Positions 1-12,402 of a DNA stretch of 64,000 nt are shown here, in pieces. Made by a program: the position numbers and the translations under genes. The DNA is from Phlebotomus papatasi (taxonomy: Eukaryota; Arthropoda; Insecta; Diptera; Psychodidae), in the NCBI RefSeq assembly GCF_024763615.1, contig NC_077224.1:43658712-43722711 (forward strand), in the 5' to 3' direction. Below the pieces are notes generated by a model that was not told where the DNA came from, made no database searches, and saw only the letters and a program-made list of their open reading frames with translations. Numbering within the stretch: position 1 is the stretch's first letter; every line of letters begins with the position of its first letter.

Positions 1-751
1 GTTTTACACCTGCACTATGCAATTGGGACAAATTTTCCCACAGTAGAAATTTTGCAACAACTTTCATCTGTAGTGGAAAACTTTCTCTATTCCATTGAAT
101 TTTTCCAACTATACTTTCCCCATCCAACGAATAAACAAATTATTTTCTAAGCTCTAGAATAGAACTGAAAAACTCAATTCTCAATCGAGAAGCAGGAAAA
201 TCCCTGTTCACTTGTGCCCTGCCATTGTTATGCAGCTTCGTCAAAAAAGGTTTGAATTTGCTTTTTGTCAAAGTTCACATGAGAACGTTCATTGAATTTC
301 GCGAAAAAGGTCAATGCACGGATTTTCAGTTTAATTTCAGAGCCATTTCAGGTTGATTCGGCGTTTTTGCACCCCCACAATTATCTTGCAGTTCAATCTA
401 CCTCTGCCTGTCTCCTGATTTTCGTTTCTGAATCTGAAGACAGAGCAATTTATGACATCATGCGACTTATCCCCATGATGAAAAACTTTTTGATGATTTT
501 TCGCAATTTCTTCTGACTGATTTAGACGAGAGAATTTTTCGAAGATTGCCCCAACTATAAATTCGGTTGTCGTTTTGGAAGTCCAAAGGAGCAAAAATCT
601 CTTATCTCGTGGACGGTCCGTTCGCCAATAATTGCTTCAAAAATGCAATTGAATAGAGCAATTGTGAAAACTCTTATAGGGGCTATGTCCGAAATTTCAA
701 AAACATATTACATATTTTGTCTATTTACCGATGAGCAATTTCAATAACAGG
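1..751. other. No gene seen
   Basis: This is AT-rich unique-looking DNA. The open frames here are short, overlap on both strands and have no recognisable motif. Confidence 0.6.
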
Positions 752-992
752 GAACCGGTGAGCGTTGGGGGATGGGGTAGCTTAGAAAAGAACGATTTTT
801 CCCAAAGCTTTCGGATCGGACTCCAAGGCTTCCTCAGTAGTCAAACTAGATTTTTTTTGCTTTGTCAATTGGTTTAGGGATTCACAAGGCTTGGGATTTG
901 AGGCTGGTTGGTCAGCAGGCTTGGAGTCCGAGCCGAAAGCCTTGGGAAAAATGGCCTTTTTCTTAGCTACCCCATACCCCGACGCTCTTTGG
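752..992. mobile_element. Foldback MITE
   Basis: Arms of about 75 bases (roughly 755-832 and 915-990) are complementary, sharing GATGGGGTAGCT, TTTTTCCCAA and GGACTCCAAG in reverse order. No coding frame. Terminal duplication not resolved. Confidence 0.6.
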
Positions 993-1389
993 TTTCTTAT
1001 TATTCATATTAAATATGTTGATAAAGACCAAAAGAAAATTTAAATATATTACTGTAAAATATCCTTAAATTTATTTTTAAATTTTTATAACTTCAAAGAT
1101 ATTAGTTTAACGTTAAACATTTCTAGTACGTAAACTGGTAAATCTGGTAAAAAAATGATTAATTCGGTATATAAAAAGAGAAAATGATTCGTAACTTCAA
1201 AATCTTACGTTTGTTGTTAACATTTCAATACTTACCAATTTTTATTTTTGTATATTTTACTTGACATCTTTCATTTTACTGCCAGAACTTAAAGAGAGAA
1301 CGGTTATATAGGGTGTCATTTGTTTTCAACCTGTCACCGTCATAGATCTTAAACGGTATAAGATAGCAAATTCCGGTCTTCGGTGACCC

Positions 1390-2000
1390 CCAACAAAAAA
1401 ACGATATCTCTAGACATTTTTTGATTTTTCCCACCACCCCCCTCCATCCCATCCAAAACTATGCCTCTTGGTTTTTCTCGAAAACGGCTTCTACGATTTC
1501 TTTTTTTGGATATGATTTGGAGGTGGTCCAGACAAACACTTCGCGCAAACTTACCTATTAGCTAAAAAAGTCGCCATATTGAATTTTTGTAAGAGCAAGT
1601 TTTTACTACTTTAAGGGTCTATTTTTGAACCGATTTGTTTAAATTTGAATTCCTTGGAAAGGTCTTGAAATTTTCAATCTGATTGAATCGGTAGCAATCG
1701 ATAAAGAATTGGTTAAGGACCCGTAAATGACCAATCGTTTTTAAAAAATTCTTTCTTAGCTAGTGAGTTTGTTATTCTATTTCTTTTGGTAGCTTTTTGA
1801 ACTACAAAATTTCGATATTTAATGATTCCAAAGCTTATCCTTTTTCTACACTACCGGTAATTTAGAAATACGGTTAAAAATTATTGATAAATAGGTGAAA
1901 AAAATAGAATTAAAGGGTTTGGGTTTTTTGAACTCACCATGTCGTAATCTCTAACCGTTTGGCTTGTAGTTTTGCTCACAACTAAACGTGCCGACACGAA
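1390..2000. repeat. Dispersed repeat R1, diverged copy
   Basis: It shares the order of words TTTGGAGGTGGTC, GAACCGATTTG, AAGGTCTTGAAATTT and GAATCGGTA with 3588-4085, 43160-43440 and 62370-62640. Non-coding and old. Confidence 0.45.
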
Positions 2001-3570
2001 TATTCAAGTTATTTTGAAATATTATTCTAAATAATATTGGCTGTCCATTGTTAGCCACAGCACTCATTATTCAGTAATAAAATTAAAATTAAACTACTTT
2101 TCTAAAATTACGGACTTTCATATCCACAACTCTTGCAGTTTTCTTGCAAGAAATCAACAGATGCCTTTCGTTAATTGGCCGGAAGATTCATGATGGAGTC
2201 TGGCCCTCTCAGAGTTTGATTGATTGTCAGATATTCGGTAGAAAAATTTAATTCATAAGAAGTGCCCCCATCAGCAAGTGGATTAGTAAGTGCGTCAGCT
2301 TCTTCCGTGATCAAAATGTCATTAAGTAATTTTTCTTCTATATTGAAGATCTCAAAGTGGAATTACGTGAAATATTTCCCAGAAATCCAATATCTTCTGC
2401 ACCATGTGCTCAATGTCGCCGGATAAAAAAAAGTTTCTGGAGTTTATGGAATGGAGAGACCTTGTGCAGATTCCGCCATAAATTGTTTTTCTTCCTCTTG
2501 GGTCCAGTGAGCGGACCAAGAAATAAATCGTTTCATCAGAATAATTCCAGACAATTGACACATTCTGCCTTCTGAATTTCTTTTGTGGACAGTATCCTCG
2601 GCATGGAGATGGGATACTTTTTGTCTCCCGAAAATTCTTGTCCACCGTCCTCATTGTGAGCAGGAAGATAAATTAAATGCGACTTGGTGTGTTTATGAGG
2701 AAGACATTGGATGGGGCAAAAAAAGATATCCATTGGATAGAATCAACAAGAGAATTTTACTTATGGGATAGTTTTTTTCAGTGCCTTGCGCCCTTCTCAG
2801 GGGACTAACAATATAGATGCAGCTCGGACTGGATGATTATAATGAGGAAGCGACATTGAGGACTCCAGGGACACCCAGAGAGTAACAATCGACGGTGGCA
2901 ATCAAATAGAAATCATCATCAAGTGGGAATTTGTCCATCTCGTCCCGGAGACCTCTTTTCACCTCCTCGTTAGTCACCAAATCACCGTGTGACCCATGAT
3001 TGAGACACACCGGTAGGAAAAGATGATGCGTGGATAAAGGGAGACCAAACTCGGACAAAAGTCTCCATCGGATACATTGTGCTTGTGTTCTCTTTGCCAC
3101 CCAAGCGGATAATAGTTTTTGAGTTTTTTTTTTAGTTCTACCGGTGACGATTGCCTTTTGTAGCCACTCCAAATCACTCTCATTCACCAGTGTTTGATTT
3201 GAACCGCGTGTCTAACTGGAAAAAGTACACGAGGGATTCTTCTTGCTCTCGAGACTCATCACCAGTTCTGATCACTCACGCAGAACGCTAGAGTTAATCC
3301 AGGGGAAAGATTGTAGATAATGATATTGACAGTAGGTTGTGGGTATACAAGTCAAAAATTATGGTAACATGACAATCATCTGTCTTTGTTAACAACCTGT
3401 CATTCATGTAAAACCTTAATAACAAGATCAAAACAAGAGAAATGCCAATTTTTACATTACTTACCATAATTTTCTAAAAATTCAACTTTATAACAAACAT
3501 ATTTATTTTTTAAAATTAAATATTTATGTGATTATATTATCATCACCATCATCATTTTCAACTGCTTTAT
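2001..3570. other. Unique region, GC-richer core, no supported gene
   Basis: The part from about 2150 to 3330 has higher complexity and GC than its surroundings, but its frames (up to 116 residues on the minus strand at 2837-3187) show no known domain and run through a homopolymer tract near 3127. It might be a conserved regulatory segment or an unrecognised exon. Confidence 0.4.
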
Positions 3571-3587
3571 TTTTATTCTTAATTTTC

Positions 3588-4085
3588 GAATATGCTTTGG
3601 AGGTAGTCAAGGTAAATATTTTGTCCATAGACACATGACCGGAAAAGATTTCGATATCGAAACTTCGAAGATCAAAGTTAAACCACTTTGAAGGACCTAT
3701 TTCTGAACTGTTTTTCTTAAATTTGGGTTGTTTTTGAAGGATTTTGAAATCTCCAACCTGGCTGCATGGGACTTTATCAGTAATGAATCGGTAAAGTACC
3801 TGTAACCGTAATTGATATATCATTCTTAAATCATTTTCAAAAATCTTTCTTATTTTGTTCGAAGTATCACCACTTTTTATCTAGTCAAGGCGAATGTATC
3901 GTCCATAGACACCTATTACCGGAAACATTTCGATATCGAATTTTCGGAGGTCAAGGTATATCCACGTTGAGTGGCCTATTATTTCTCAACCGATTTTATT
4001 TAATTACGATTTTGTTCAAAGGCCTTTAAATTTCCATACCTGAAGAATCGGTCTCGATCGTCTCAATGATACTATACCTTTCAAG
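3588..4085. repeat. Dispersed repeat R1, two tandem units
   Basis: Two units (about 3588-3830 and 3866-4085) share GTCCATAGACAC, ACCGGAAA, GATTTCGATATCGAA or close variants, and a later GAATCGGT. A related tail (GGGACGCTTTG) follows at about 4220. Confidence 0.55.
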
Positions 4086-4576
4086 AATTTACCTTTTTTA
4101 TTTGCCCGTAACTTATGCAAAAACATTCTAAATTGTGCTTTTCTGAAACAATCTTCTATTTCGGAAAGGTTTTTTTTAATCATTTAATTTGAAATTTAAT
4201 TTAAAATTTGAGCACTCTGCAAAGCTGGGACGCTTTGACATGTCTTTTTTGAAAATATTCCGGCTTTTAGTTAATGAAAACTTATAGAATTCTTACTTGA
4301 AATACACCAAAACGTCTCAGTAAATCCGCGCCTCTATTGCTTAGACCGGGCTTAAATTTTAGTACGACACCAACTTAGCTTTAAGGCTTTCAACTAGAAC
4401 AAACTAGATCCTTTCCGACTTCTTTGGCCCGAACACTAAGGAGTCAAAAACCAGTACTTTTTTTGGGAAGACACATAAAGGATATCAAATGGAATTAAGG
4501 TGTCTGCAGCTGACAGATAGAGCCAAACTGTATACCCAATACAATACCCTAGTTAATTTAATGTTAGTTGGTCCTT

Positions 4577-4793
4577 AGATTCCAAATAAGTTCAGGTTGA
4601 TCTTCGAAGATAGTTAGCCTGTAAAATTTTAAGTTAAGTTAAGTTAAGATTTATTCCGAACTGTCATACATTGATATAGCTTAGGACCATCGATTCAGGG
4701 GTCCTGTGTATAAAATTTCCTTTACCTTATCCTTTACTTTAAAATTTTTTAAGCCAAATATTCTCTATGATCAACCTAAATCTTTTTGAATCT
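4577..4793. mobile_element. MITE with AGATTC...TTCAGGTTGATC ends (copy 1)
   Basis: The left end AGATTC plus TTCAGGTTGATC and the reversed right end AGATTC plus TTTAGGTTGATC are inverted. The body shares ACTGTCATA, GCTTAGGA and AATTTCCTTTACC with the copy at 21485-21671. Confidence 0.55.
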
Positions 4794-5038
4794 ATCTCTT
4801 CAAATAACTTCACTTGAAAAATTCGGCGTCCTAAAATAAACCTGAAAATAACGGTTAATGGCTATAACTGGCCATTTTATGATTCATTCAACTAGCCTGA
4901 TAACATTATCACCTATCATAATAATATCTGGGTATTTTTATCCAGTTTACGATGTGAATTATACTCAATTATTTCTGTCCATAGTCCATACCTCTTGTGC
5001 CCATTATTATCTTAACGTTAATGCCTGCATTTAAGCCA

Positions 5039-5239
5039 TAGGGAGAAGTAGGGCACTTTTGAAATTGGGATTTTTCACCTATTTTGAAATAAAATTGAGC
5101 CTTATCGTGATATAATTTAGCTGCACAAACAGATTGAGAAGCTAAATTACATTATGATATAGCTCAGTTTCACTTAAACATAGGAGAAAAATCCTAATTT
5201 CAAAGGTGACCACTTTCGAAGGTGCCCAACTCCACCCTA
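5039..5239. mobile_element. TA-flanked TAGGG-type MITE
   Basis: It starts TAGGGAGAAGTAGGGCAC and ends GGTGCCCAACTCCACCCTA. Internal arms are also complementary (CTAATTTCAAAGGTG against CACTTTTGAAATTG). Confidence 0.55.
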
Positions 5240-6913
5240 GTAATAGAAACTCAATCAATTCTTTTTGGAAACATTTCTCTATCGCTTGTCCAAGATTCCA
5301 CTGAACATCTATGAATATCTAGTTAATGTAAACTCTGTAAGAGCACCTGTGTGTGAAATTGTCGTGAGTTCGTCCACATTGGAGGAAATGCAATTAAACC
5401 GGACGATTTTTGTGTAATCAACATTGAAATGATGGCGCGTATCGAATGCGCGGGTCTTCCATTGAATCCCGAGATTGAGTCTGATGAATCCATGCTTTCG
5501 TATGTGAATCAATCACGGTTCTCTTGGCTGTATAAATGTATTGGTAGAAATTGTCGGCAAAATTGATTGAACTATTGAGTATGGATTGGGCTTTTTTCTT
5601 CGTTTTTTTTTTGCTATAGGTGTGAAAGGGCATGACACGGGAGGAAGAGGAAATTGTATTGAGTATATTTTTTTACCTTCCTTTTTCCTGGATGAAATGA
5701 ATTCTCGGCTCTGTTGCTCCCTTTTTTCCCGCGCTTTTCACTCAAGGTGTAACGAAGGGGGTGGGTAAATAAAAGTTCAGGTAAATGGGGTGTCAACATC
5801 GAACCCGAGTCGTATAATTTCGATCTCATCGTTTGCTAAAGTGACGGTTTGAGGGGGAATTCGAGAGGTGTGGCGACACATTGATATTATTTATATGCAA
5901 AATATATTCCTGATACATGACGCTTCTATCCCTGTGGCGTGCGAGCAATTTTCCTCTTAGCAGGGGAGGCTTTAATGGGCCTCGTTTACACCGATTTATG
6001 CCACCAGGAACATGTGTAGCTCGCACTCGTTTCCATCCAGATACCTCATATTCCACTCTCACGCCAAAGGCTCTCTCGCGGCTCCAGTTTACACAGGGCT
6101 CCCCCTCATCGACGGTCTCAGCCATCTTCGAGGATGGACTTTATGATTTTGTGCAAATAAATGACCAAAATGAACCAATAAATTGCTCCATGATCCCCCT
6201 TGGAGTTCCATCCGATAAAACCAAATAATTATTTGACCAAAGATATGAGTTTGCAGAATGGGATGACTTGAAAGTTTAACGAAACATTTATAATAAATAG
6301 AGTTTATTCTATAAAGTTCTAGTTCTTCATTTCTTATACGCCAAGGCTTATCCAAGTTCGAAATATCGACAAATATGTCCGGAAGAATTCATATAGCATA
6401 TCCATGGAATCACTTGAATTGAAATGGAAATTATTGCAGATCACTAGAATCAAAGAATCATAGAATCCAGTTTTCGTCACGCTACCATATGTAATCCTAG
6501 ATTCTACGGGTGATCAGTCATCTACGGTCGAATATCTCCCTTTTAGTAGTTTACGGAAAAGTTTGAAAACCGCGAAATTCTAACATGAAAATAAACAGAA
6601 TCACAAATGTAATTTCTATATCGCCAGCTCAACATACAAAACGGATAAATCGCGAAGGGCTAACTTTACAGGAAATCGATTTCAAGCTGAGATTGTGCAT
6701 GCTGAGTATAACCTTTTTAATATTTGAAGCCCTTATAACTTTGTGAATAATTAATTTTCTATTCACAGGGAAGGTAGAAAGTGTCAAGGATTCGAAAACC
6801 GGAAAAGCGAATTTTGCAAAAAATGATTTATTCGACTTATATTCCGAGGTTTCGATATCTATATCCATTTACCCCAAGGTATGTTTATGTGAAAATTTTA
6901 ATTTACCGTAAAG
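5240..6913. other. Unique region, no supported gene
   Basis: The stretch 5330-6230 is GC-richer and unique-looking. Overlapping frames of about 100 residues on both strands (5826-6125, 5917-6228) show no family motif and look like chance frames in higher-GC DNA. Confidence 0.4.
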
Positions 6914-7092
6914 CGGTCTTGAGACTGTTAGGTTTATTTTAGGCCCAGTTCCCGAAGATCGTTCAAACCTAAATAATAAGCAATGTTATTGATCTTTCAG
7001 ATTCCAATAGATCATTTCCTTTTAATATCCAATCGTAAATAAAACTTTTGAAAAATAAAATTTACTGTTAAGAATTTAGGTCTGAAGCCCGT
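6914..7092 (-). mobile_element. TTCAGACCTAAG-family MITE, solo unit
   Basis: Read on the minus strand it begins ACGGGCTTCAGACCTAA and ends near CGGTCTT, with the family words GGAACTGGGC and TGGATATTA-like stretches in the same order as at 33008-33210. Confidence 0.5.
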
Positions 7093-7465
7093 ATAAATTG
7101 AAAAATCATCAAATTTGCATCGTGTTTTATCCAAAAATCGAAAAGTTACTCTGAAAGTACAAATACTCATTATTTTGAGATGAAATTAACACTAAAAAAT
7201 CACTTAAAATGGTCCTAGTAATAGATATTTATTACTGAATCTACCGTAAAGAAAATTACCATAAGAAACCTAAAGATATTTAGTGTGATTTTATCCCTTG
7301 GTCGATATTGGTAAACAGGATAACTCAAATGCATAAATTTTAAAAAATGTCACGTGAAATATATTTCCTGAAATAAATTATTAAAAAAATCACAAAATTT
7401 AAGTATTTTTTAAGTAGTTGTAATCATTTTAAGTCCTTGGAAAGTATTCGGTCAATTACAATTGA

Positions 7466-7605
7466 TGGAAATTTAGTAACACGGATTATGACCTGGATTC
7501 TAATTTATTCCTTCTATAGCTTTGCACTATAGCTTCACACACGGTGTGAAGCTATAGAAGGAATAAATTCGAATCCAGGTTATAATCCGTGTTATTAAAT
7601 TTCCA
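7466..7605. mobile_element. Long near-perfect hairpin (foldback)
   Basis: Arms 7466-7522 and 7549-7605 are complementary at 54 of 57 positions, with a 26-base centre that itself contains CTATAGCTTCACAC facing GTGTGAAGCTATAG. No coding potential. It may be a foldback MITE or a source of hairpin RNA. Confidence 0.7.
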
Positions 7606-7700
7606 TTTTAAGTCCTATATCTTTTGGAAAGGCACTGAATTTCGAAATTCTCAGCTTGTTACATTTTGCCCCATGTATCTTCTTTATCCAGTCTTCAGTT

Positions 7701-7834
7701 TAGGGGAGAGTAGGGAACCTATGAAATAAGGCGTTTTCTCCTATTTTTATATGGAACTGAAACTTACCATTATATGATTTACCTGCATAAAGTAGTTGCT
7801 TACCAAAATTCGAAGGTGCCCCACTTTCCCCCTA
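7701..7834. mobile_element. TA-flanked TAGGGG-type MITE
   Basis: It starts TAGGGGAGAGTAGGG and ends GGTGCCCCACTTTCCCCCTA (inverted), about 134 bases long. Confidence 0.5.
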
Positions 7835-7984
7835 AATTGATCAGAAAATGAAAAATAGTTTATGCTGAGAAGTATGAATGACATAACTTAAGTTCTTTAA
7901 GTGTTCCATTTATAATATTGTATCTTTTATTTTATTGGTCCAACTCTATTCATTCTTCTTGCACCAAGTTTTACTACATTTAAG

Positions 7985-8095
7985 CAGATACTTCAGTCGA
8001 GATAAAATTTTAATTAAGAAAGAGTAATATATCGACTTCTGTCCAGTTAATTGAATTCGGTTATAGAGTTATTTCAACTCTACAAGTTTTTTCTT
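7985..8095. repeat. Truncated copy of the CACTCAGAAAAA element
   Basis: It shares ACTTCAGTCGAGAT, AAGAGTAATA, AGTTAATT and the terminal TTTTTTCTTAGT with 31470-31686. Confidence 0.45.
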
Positions 8096-8099
8096 AGTA

Positions 8100-9790
8100 A
8101 TTCGATGAGCTCCTTCTCCAATTTCAATTAAAACAAAATAGAAATCTTAAGGGATATACTAATCATATAAATTTAAATGTATAAAGTAAATTTTATAAAA
8201 AAATATATTTTTTATATAAAATTCAAAATAAATAAGTACTGTAGGTGCAGACAACTTTGTGCCCCTCCTGTTCATAAACTTTTCTTTAATTTTAAAGTGT
8301 CTCACCGATCAAACATGATAGACCGGATCGGTAAAGACCATCCTGCATGCTAGAATTAATAAAAAGCTTACGAACCGGAGGGGGCAAAGTCACCCACAGA
8401 GGAAAAGTCACCCGCATCACGGTACATTTCATAAAATCTTTTAATAAACATCCGAGTACGCAACCATTCGATATTATTCAAATGTTCAATTTTTTTAATA
8501 TTATTCAAATTATAGTGTTTACGATAAGTATGATCTCTTTCGCTGAAATTTGACTGTTTTCTAAACCATCCCATGGGTTCTTTCAGTGTGAGTCCCATTG
8601 GAAATATTTCGCGAAAACCACGAGGGACGCATTTGCAAGATAGGGGAATAAATTCGCTGATAATGGCCCTTATATGTCGCATAGAAAATTACACCAAATG
8701 ATCCAAAAGTGCAATTGTATTTAAAGTTGAAATCCCGATGAAACGCATTTCCGTTTCGTGATGCTGGAGAGAGTGCTTTGTCAATAGAAATCCATATAGA
8801 AATGGGATTTCGGCAGTCAAATTGGGTTTTATCGCGATTGAATAAATATCATTTGGGAATTTTATCATTTTACACACGATAACGTTTTCCACTGTATGCA
8901 AATTTTCATGAGAATCCTGGGTATAACAATATGAGATATCATGCCTGAGCACTTGAATGTTCAATATTTCCCGTTCAAATTTCCACATTTCTGGATGCTC
9001 AAATTATGCCGATGTGCAGCTAAAGAATCAATGTGGTGGTCAAATGATGGTTAAATTCTTCAGGACAATAGCCATGGCATGGATGAGATCGTTTTGGGGT
9101 GTCCAAGAGAGTGACAAAGCAACTTCTTTACCACAAAACTCATTGACTTTTTTGCATTAATTTCCTTTTTCCATCCCATTTCATCGTCCATCAAAACTTC
9201 CATCATCAATCGAATGTGGTGGGCAAAAGAAGAGGCCCTTTTTGTTGAACATCACAATTGATCCATAATTTAATTCAAGAAAACTGTAATCAACGATGCA
9301 TCCCAAATGCAACGTTTCTTTTCTTTCCACCAACAACCGCAACAAATGGACACGATGAAGGAATAGTGAAAGAGGAGAAAAGGAAGATAATTGATAAAAA
9401 ATGCAACATTGTGTTATTTGAAATTCTTGCAATTAGAGATCCAAATATCTCATTAAAAATTTTTAAGTATCATCGTTCATTGTACCAGGAAGGCACAATG
9501 CAAAGAAAGTCCCCAAGAAACACAAAGATTGTCATAAACCACCAAAAATTTAAAACGATCTTAGAATGGACTATTAGAAACCTGACAGTAAGAATTATAT
9601 TTGTTATGGAGAAATTAAAATGTAATAGGGGTCCTACCCCCAAAGAAAGGTGAAGTTCTAATTGCAATTGCAGAAATTTACGTTTTACTGACGTAAATTT
9701 TACTTCCAGAATATTAGACAAATCCTGTATCTATTGAAATATTAGCGCTACCTCCTTGATCAGTTTTGACGTAAATATATCTGGCAGGAA
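8100..9790. other. No gene seen
   Basis: AT-rich to 8340, then unique DNA. The longest frame (131 residues, 9258-9653 plus) overlaps frames on the opposite strand and has no recognisable domain. Confidence 0.45.
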
Positions 9791-9791
9791 G

Positions 9792-9960
9792 GGCAGCAAC
9801 GGCAGTGGGTCTGTGATACAATTAGGCTCTTAGGCGGTGTGACCCCTGACTTGGCTGTCTCCGTTGTGATTTCGAGTCCCACCTGGTGTAAATGATTGAA
9901 GCACCTAAGGCGAGAAAATTAGGGGACATATTCTCATACACAATGTAAACCGAATTAGAG
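9792..9960 (+). repeat. tRNA-related SINE head, probable
   Basis: It contains an A-box-like ACAATTAGGCTC and a B-box-like TTCGAGTCCCACC separated by CTTAGGCGGTGTGACC, which parallels CTTGGGCGGTGAGATC in the minus-strand SINE at 55676-55971. Confidence 0.45.
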
Positions 9961-10317
9961 AAAGTGCAAACTGTACAATGTGTACAATGGCAATCGGTAC
10001 ATCAAAACAAATTTAAAAATAAAAAGGAACATGTAAGAATATTTAGCGTAATATTTAGATAAGAGAATTGCCAGATCCCAGACTTTCCCCTAGTTCAACG
10101 ACGTACAAATAATGTTTTAATAATTTTATTTCTAACATGTTCAAATACGTATAAATACGTACGTATAACTACATTCGAATACTTTCACAGTATGACACCA
10201 ATATAGTTCAATATTATTATACGGATCGAGATATTTGTATTACATTGTAATCATCTTTACATTGTCATATCCCATAGTGGAAGATTCTGCCAAGTCTATT
10301 GTAGACCGCCCAGAAGC

Positions 10318-10563
10318 ACCTCTGAGAAAAAAAGAGGGTGCGATTAACATTTTTTCCTCAGAAATTTAACACTTTTTTGGTGTAAAAATATATCAACATT
10401 TTTTAATGTTAATTTTACACCTTATTAAGGGTAAAATTAACATGAAAAAGGGTACCTTTAATCCCCAATACACCTAAAAAGAGTAATATTTTCACCGATT
10501 TTGGATCAATATTGCAGGACATTTCAGGAATGTTATTTTAACTTTTTCGGATTTCTCTCAGTG
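10318..10563. mobile_element. CACTGAGAAAAA MITE, tandem copy 1
   Basis: It starts with a decayed CCTCTGAGAAAAA and ends TTTCGGATTTCTCTCAGTG. The interior has paired TTAACATTTTTTAATGTTAA-like words. It abuts the next copy directly. Confidence 0.65.
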
Positions 10564-10817
10564 CACTGAGAAAAAACGGGGGTGCAATTAACCTTTTTTT
10601 CCTCATACCTTTAACACTTTTTAGGTGTAAAAATATATAAACATTTTTTAATGTTAATTTTACACCCTTTAAAGGCTAAAATTAACATGAAAAAGGGTAA
10701 CTTTAACCCCTAATACACCTAAAAAGCATAATATTTACACCGACTTCGGATCAATACTGCAGGGTAAAATAAACATTTCCGGAATGTTATTTTAACTTTT
10801 TCGGATTTTTCTTAGGG
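10564..10817. mobile_element. CACTGAGAAAAA MITE, tandem copy 2
   Basis: It begins CACTGAGAAAAAACGGGGG and ends TTTCGGATTTTTCTTAGGG. Same body as copy 1 and as 42370-42626, in head-to-tail arrangement with copy 1. Confidence 0.65.
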
Positions 10818-10875
10818 TGGTAGTATTGATGCTTTTTCCGTGCTTCTGGAGTTGTAGGGCGAAGTCGCTTCAGAT

Positions 10876-12256
10876 TGGAGGTTTGGTCTACTTTCCCTAA
10901 CAGAAGAGAAAAACATGTTGCTTGGGTCATCCATGGAGAATTCCTCCGACAAGTACTCACCAAGTCTTTTCATTTATCTTCCTTCTAAAAGATTATTTAA
11001 AAAGGTAAATTGATACTTTCTTCCTACTTTTCAATTAAATTATCCCGTAAATTCTCTTCTGAAATATTTCTGGCATTTTTTTCTGATTATTCCCATCCAG
11101 GCATCCCAAAGTTTACTATCGCAACGATGCAAACGAATGGCAGATAAATCAATCCGTTTACTATGGAATGTTTATGGGAATTGCACACGCGAAAAAATTC
11201 TCAGTATGTGGTCCACGGAAGGTCAACCAATTCTCCCATGCTCATCAACTTCCTTTTGGACTCTTTTGACAATTTCTACGAGAATTCGATTTATTCCTTC
11301 ACGCATGCACCATCAAAATAACTCCAATCGTTTTTCTTTTTGAAATATGTTTGCCCATTCGATTTTTTATCTATTGTTTTATTTGCAATTAAGAAAAAAA
11401 ATATTAGCAATAGCCATTAAAAATTTATAACGTGAGAGTTTCCCATCGAGACGATAAAATGGACATAAAATTGAGTCCAGTGGTGAATGACGATAGGAAT
11501 CTTCGAAAAAGACATAAATTATGCAAAGTAAAGCTCTATAACAAATATTTCCTTATCACACTTCTTGAAAATATCGATATAAATTTTCTCAGAATGCCAT
11601 CATGCCTTCGAGGCCTAATTGCAATTACTAAGATGAGAAATGCAATTTTTATATCACCTAATTGAACATACTATTTATCATCACATGGAATTTTATACTG
11701 GTCTTTGGATGCATTAACAAAGTTGAAATTTCTTTCTCAATCAAGTAAATTTAAATTGAACCAAAGCAAATTTACTGAAAGTGGAATATTTGCATGTCGT
11801 CGTTTCTACAACGTACTATTGAATTTGCAATTTCTAAATAGAAAATAACTATCAATAGACCTCTTTTTCATATAAAATATTGGCGCTGAAATATTTAAAG
11901 TTATGAAAGAAACCTCTTAAGGCAATGAGCTTAAATTGGTTGCTTAAAGCTTAAGATAAGTAATAAATTTAAATTTTAAAATATCAGAATTTTAAAGACT
12001 TTTAACCAAAATGCATTTGAATTCTGATTATTCAACTAATATTTAGATAAAAACGTCGTGCTTCTATACTGCATTCTTCATGGAACTTATTCATAGACAC
12101 TATTTATGTAATAAATTTTTATTTTTATTTATTGTGCATGTAATACTATAATGCATTTTACAAAGTAATACATGAACATAATTTTCACAAATCTAAGTAA
12201 TTTGTCTCTCCCCAAATTTTTTACAATAAATTCCTAAGTATAGCAAAAATTCCTTA
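10876..12256. other. No gene seen
   Basis: Unique AT-rich DNA with only short frames lacking motifs. Confidence 0.5.
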
Positions 12257-12393
12257 AAGCCTCTACACACCAAAAGCACTATAAAAAAAAAACGTTTTTT
12301 CAAGAAAATTTCCCCTATCAATGTGGTCAAAACCTCAAATTATTTTTAAAAACATAATTTTTGACGAAAATTACTTCTAGTGTGTAGATGTCA
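12257..12393. mobile_element. GGCCTCTACACACTA-type foldback MITE
   Basis: The left end GCCTCTACACACCA and the right end CTAGTGTGTAGATG are inverted. The interior is A/T runs around TTTTTCAAGAAAATT. Related copies are at 20706, 50551, 50812 and 51596. Confidence 0.55.
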
Positions 12394-12402
12394 TAAATCA
12401 TT

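Larger units (their letters stand above)
10221..10875 (-). repeat. SINE tail interrupted by two MITEs
   Basis: 10221-10317 and 10818-10875 together match the tail of the SINE at 55676-55971 (ATCGAGA, ATTACATTGTAATCAT, GAAGATTCTGC, then TTCCGTGCTTCTGGAG). The two CACTGAGAAAAA MITEs split it. The tRNA-related head is missing. Confidence 0.55.

Noticed and set aside
2837..3187. 116-residue minus-strand open frame
   Set aside because: No recognisable domain, no splice context, and it crosses a long A/T homopolymer; overlapped by another frame.
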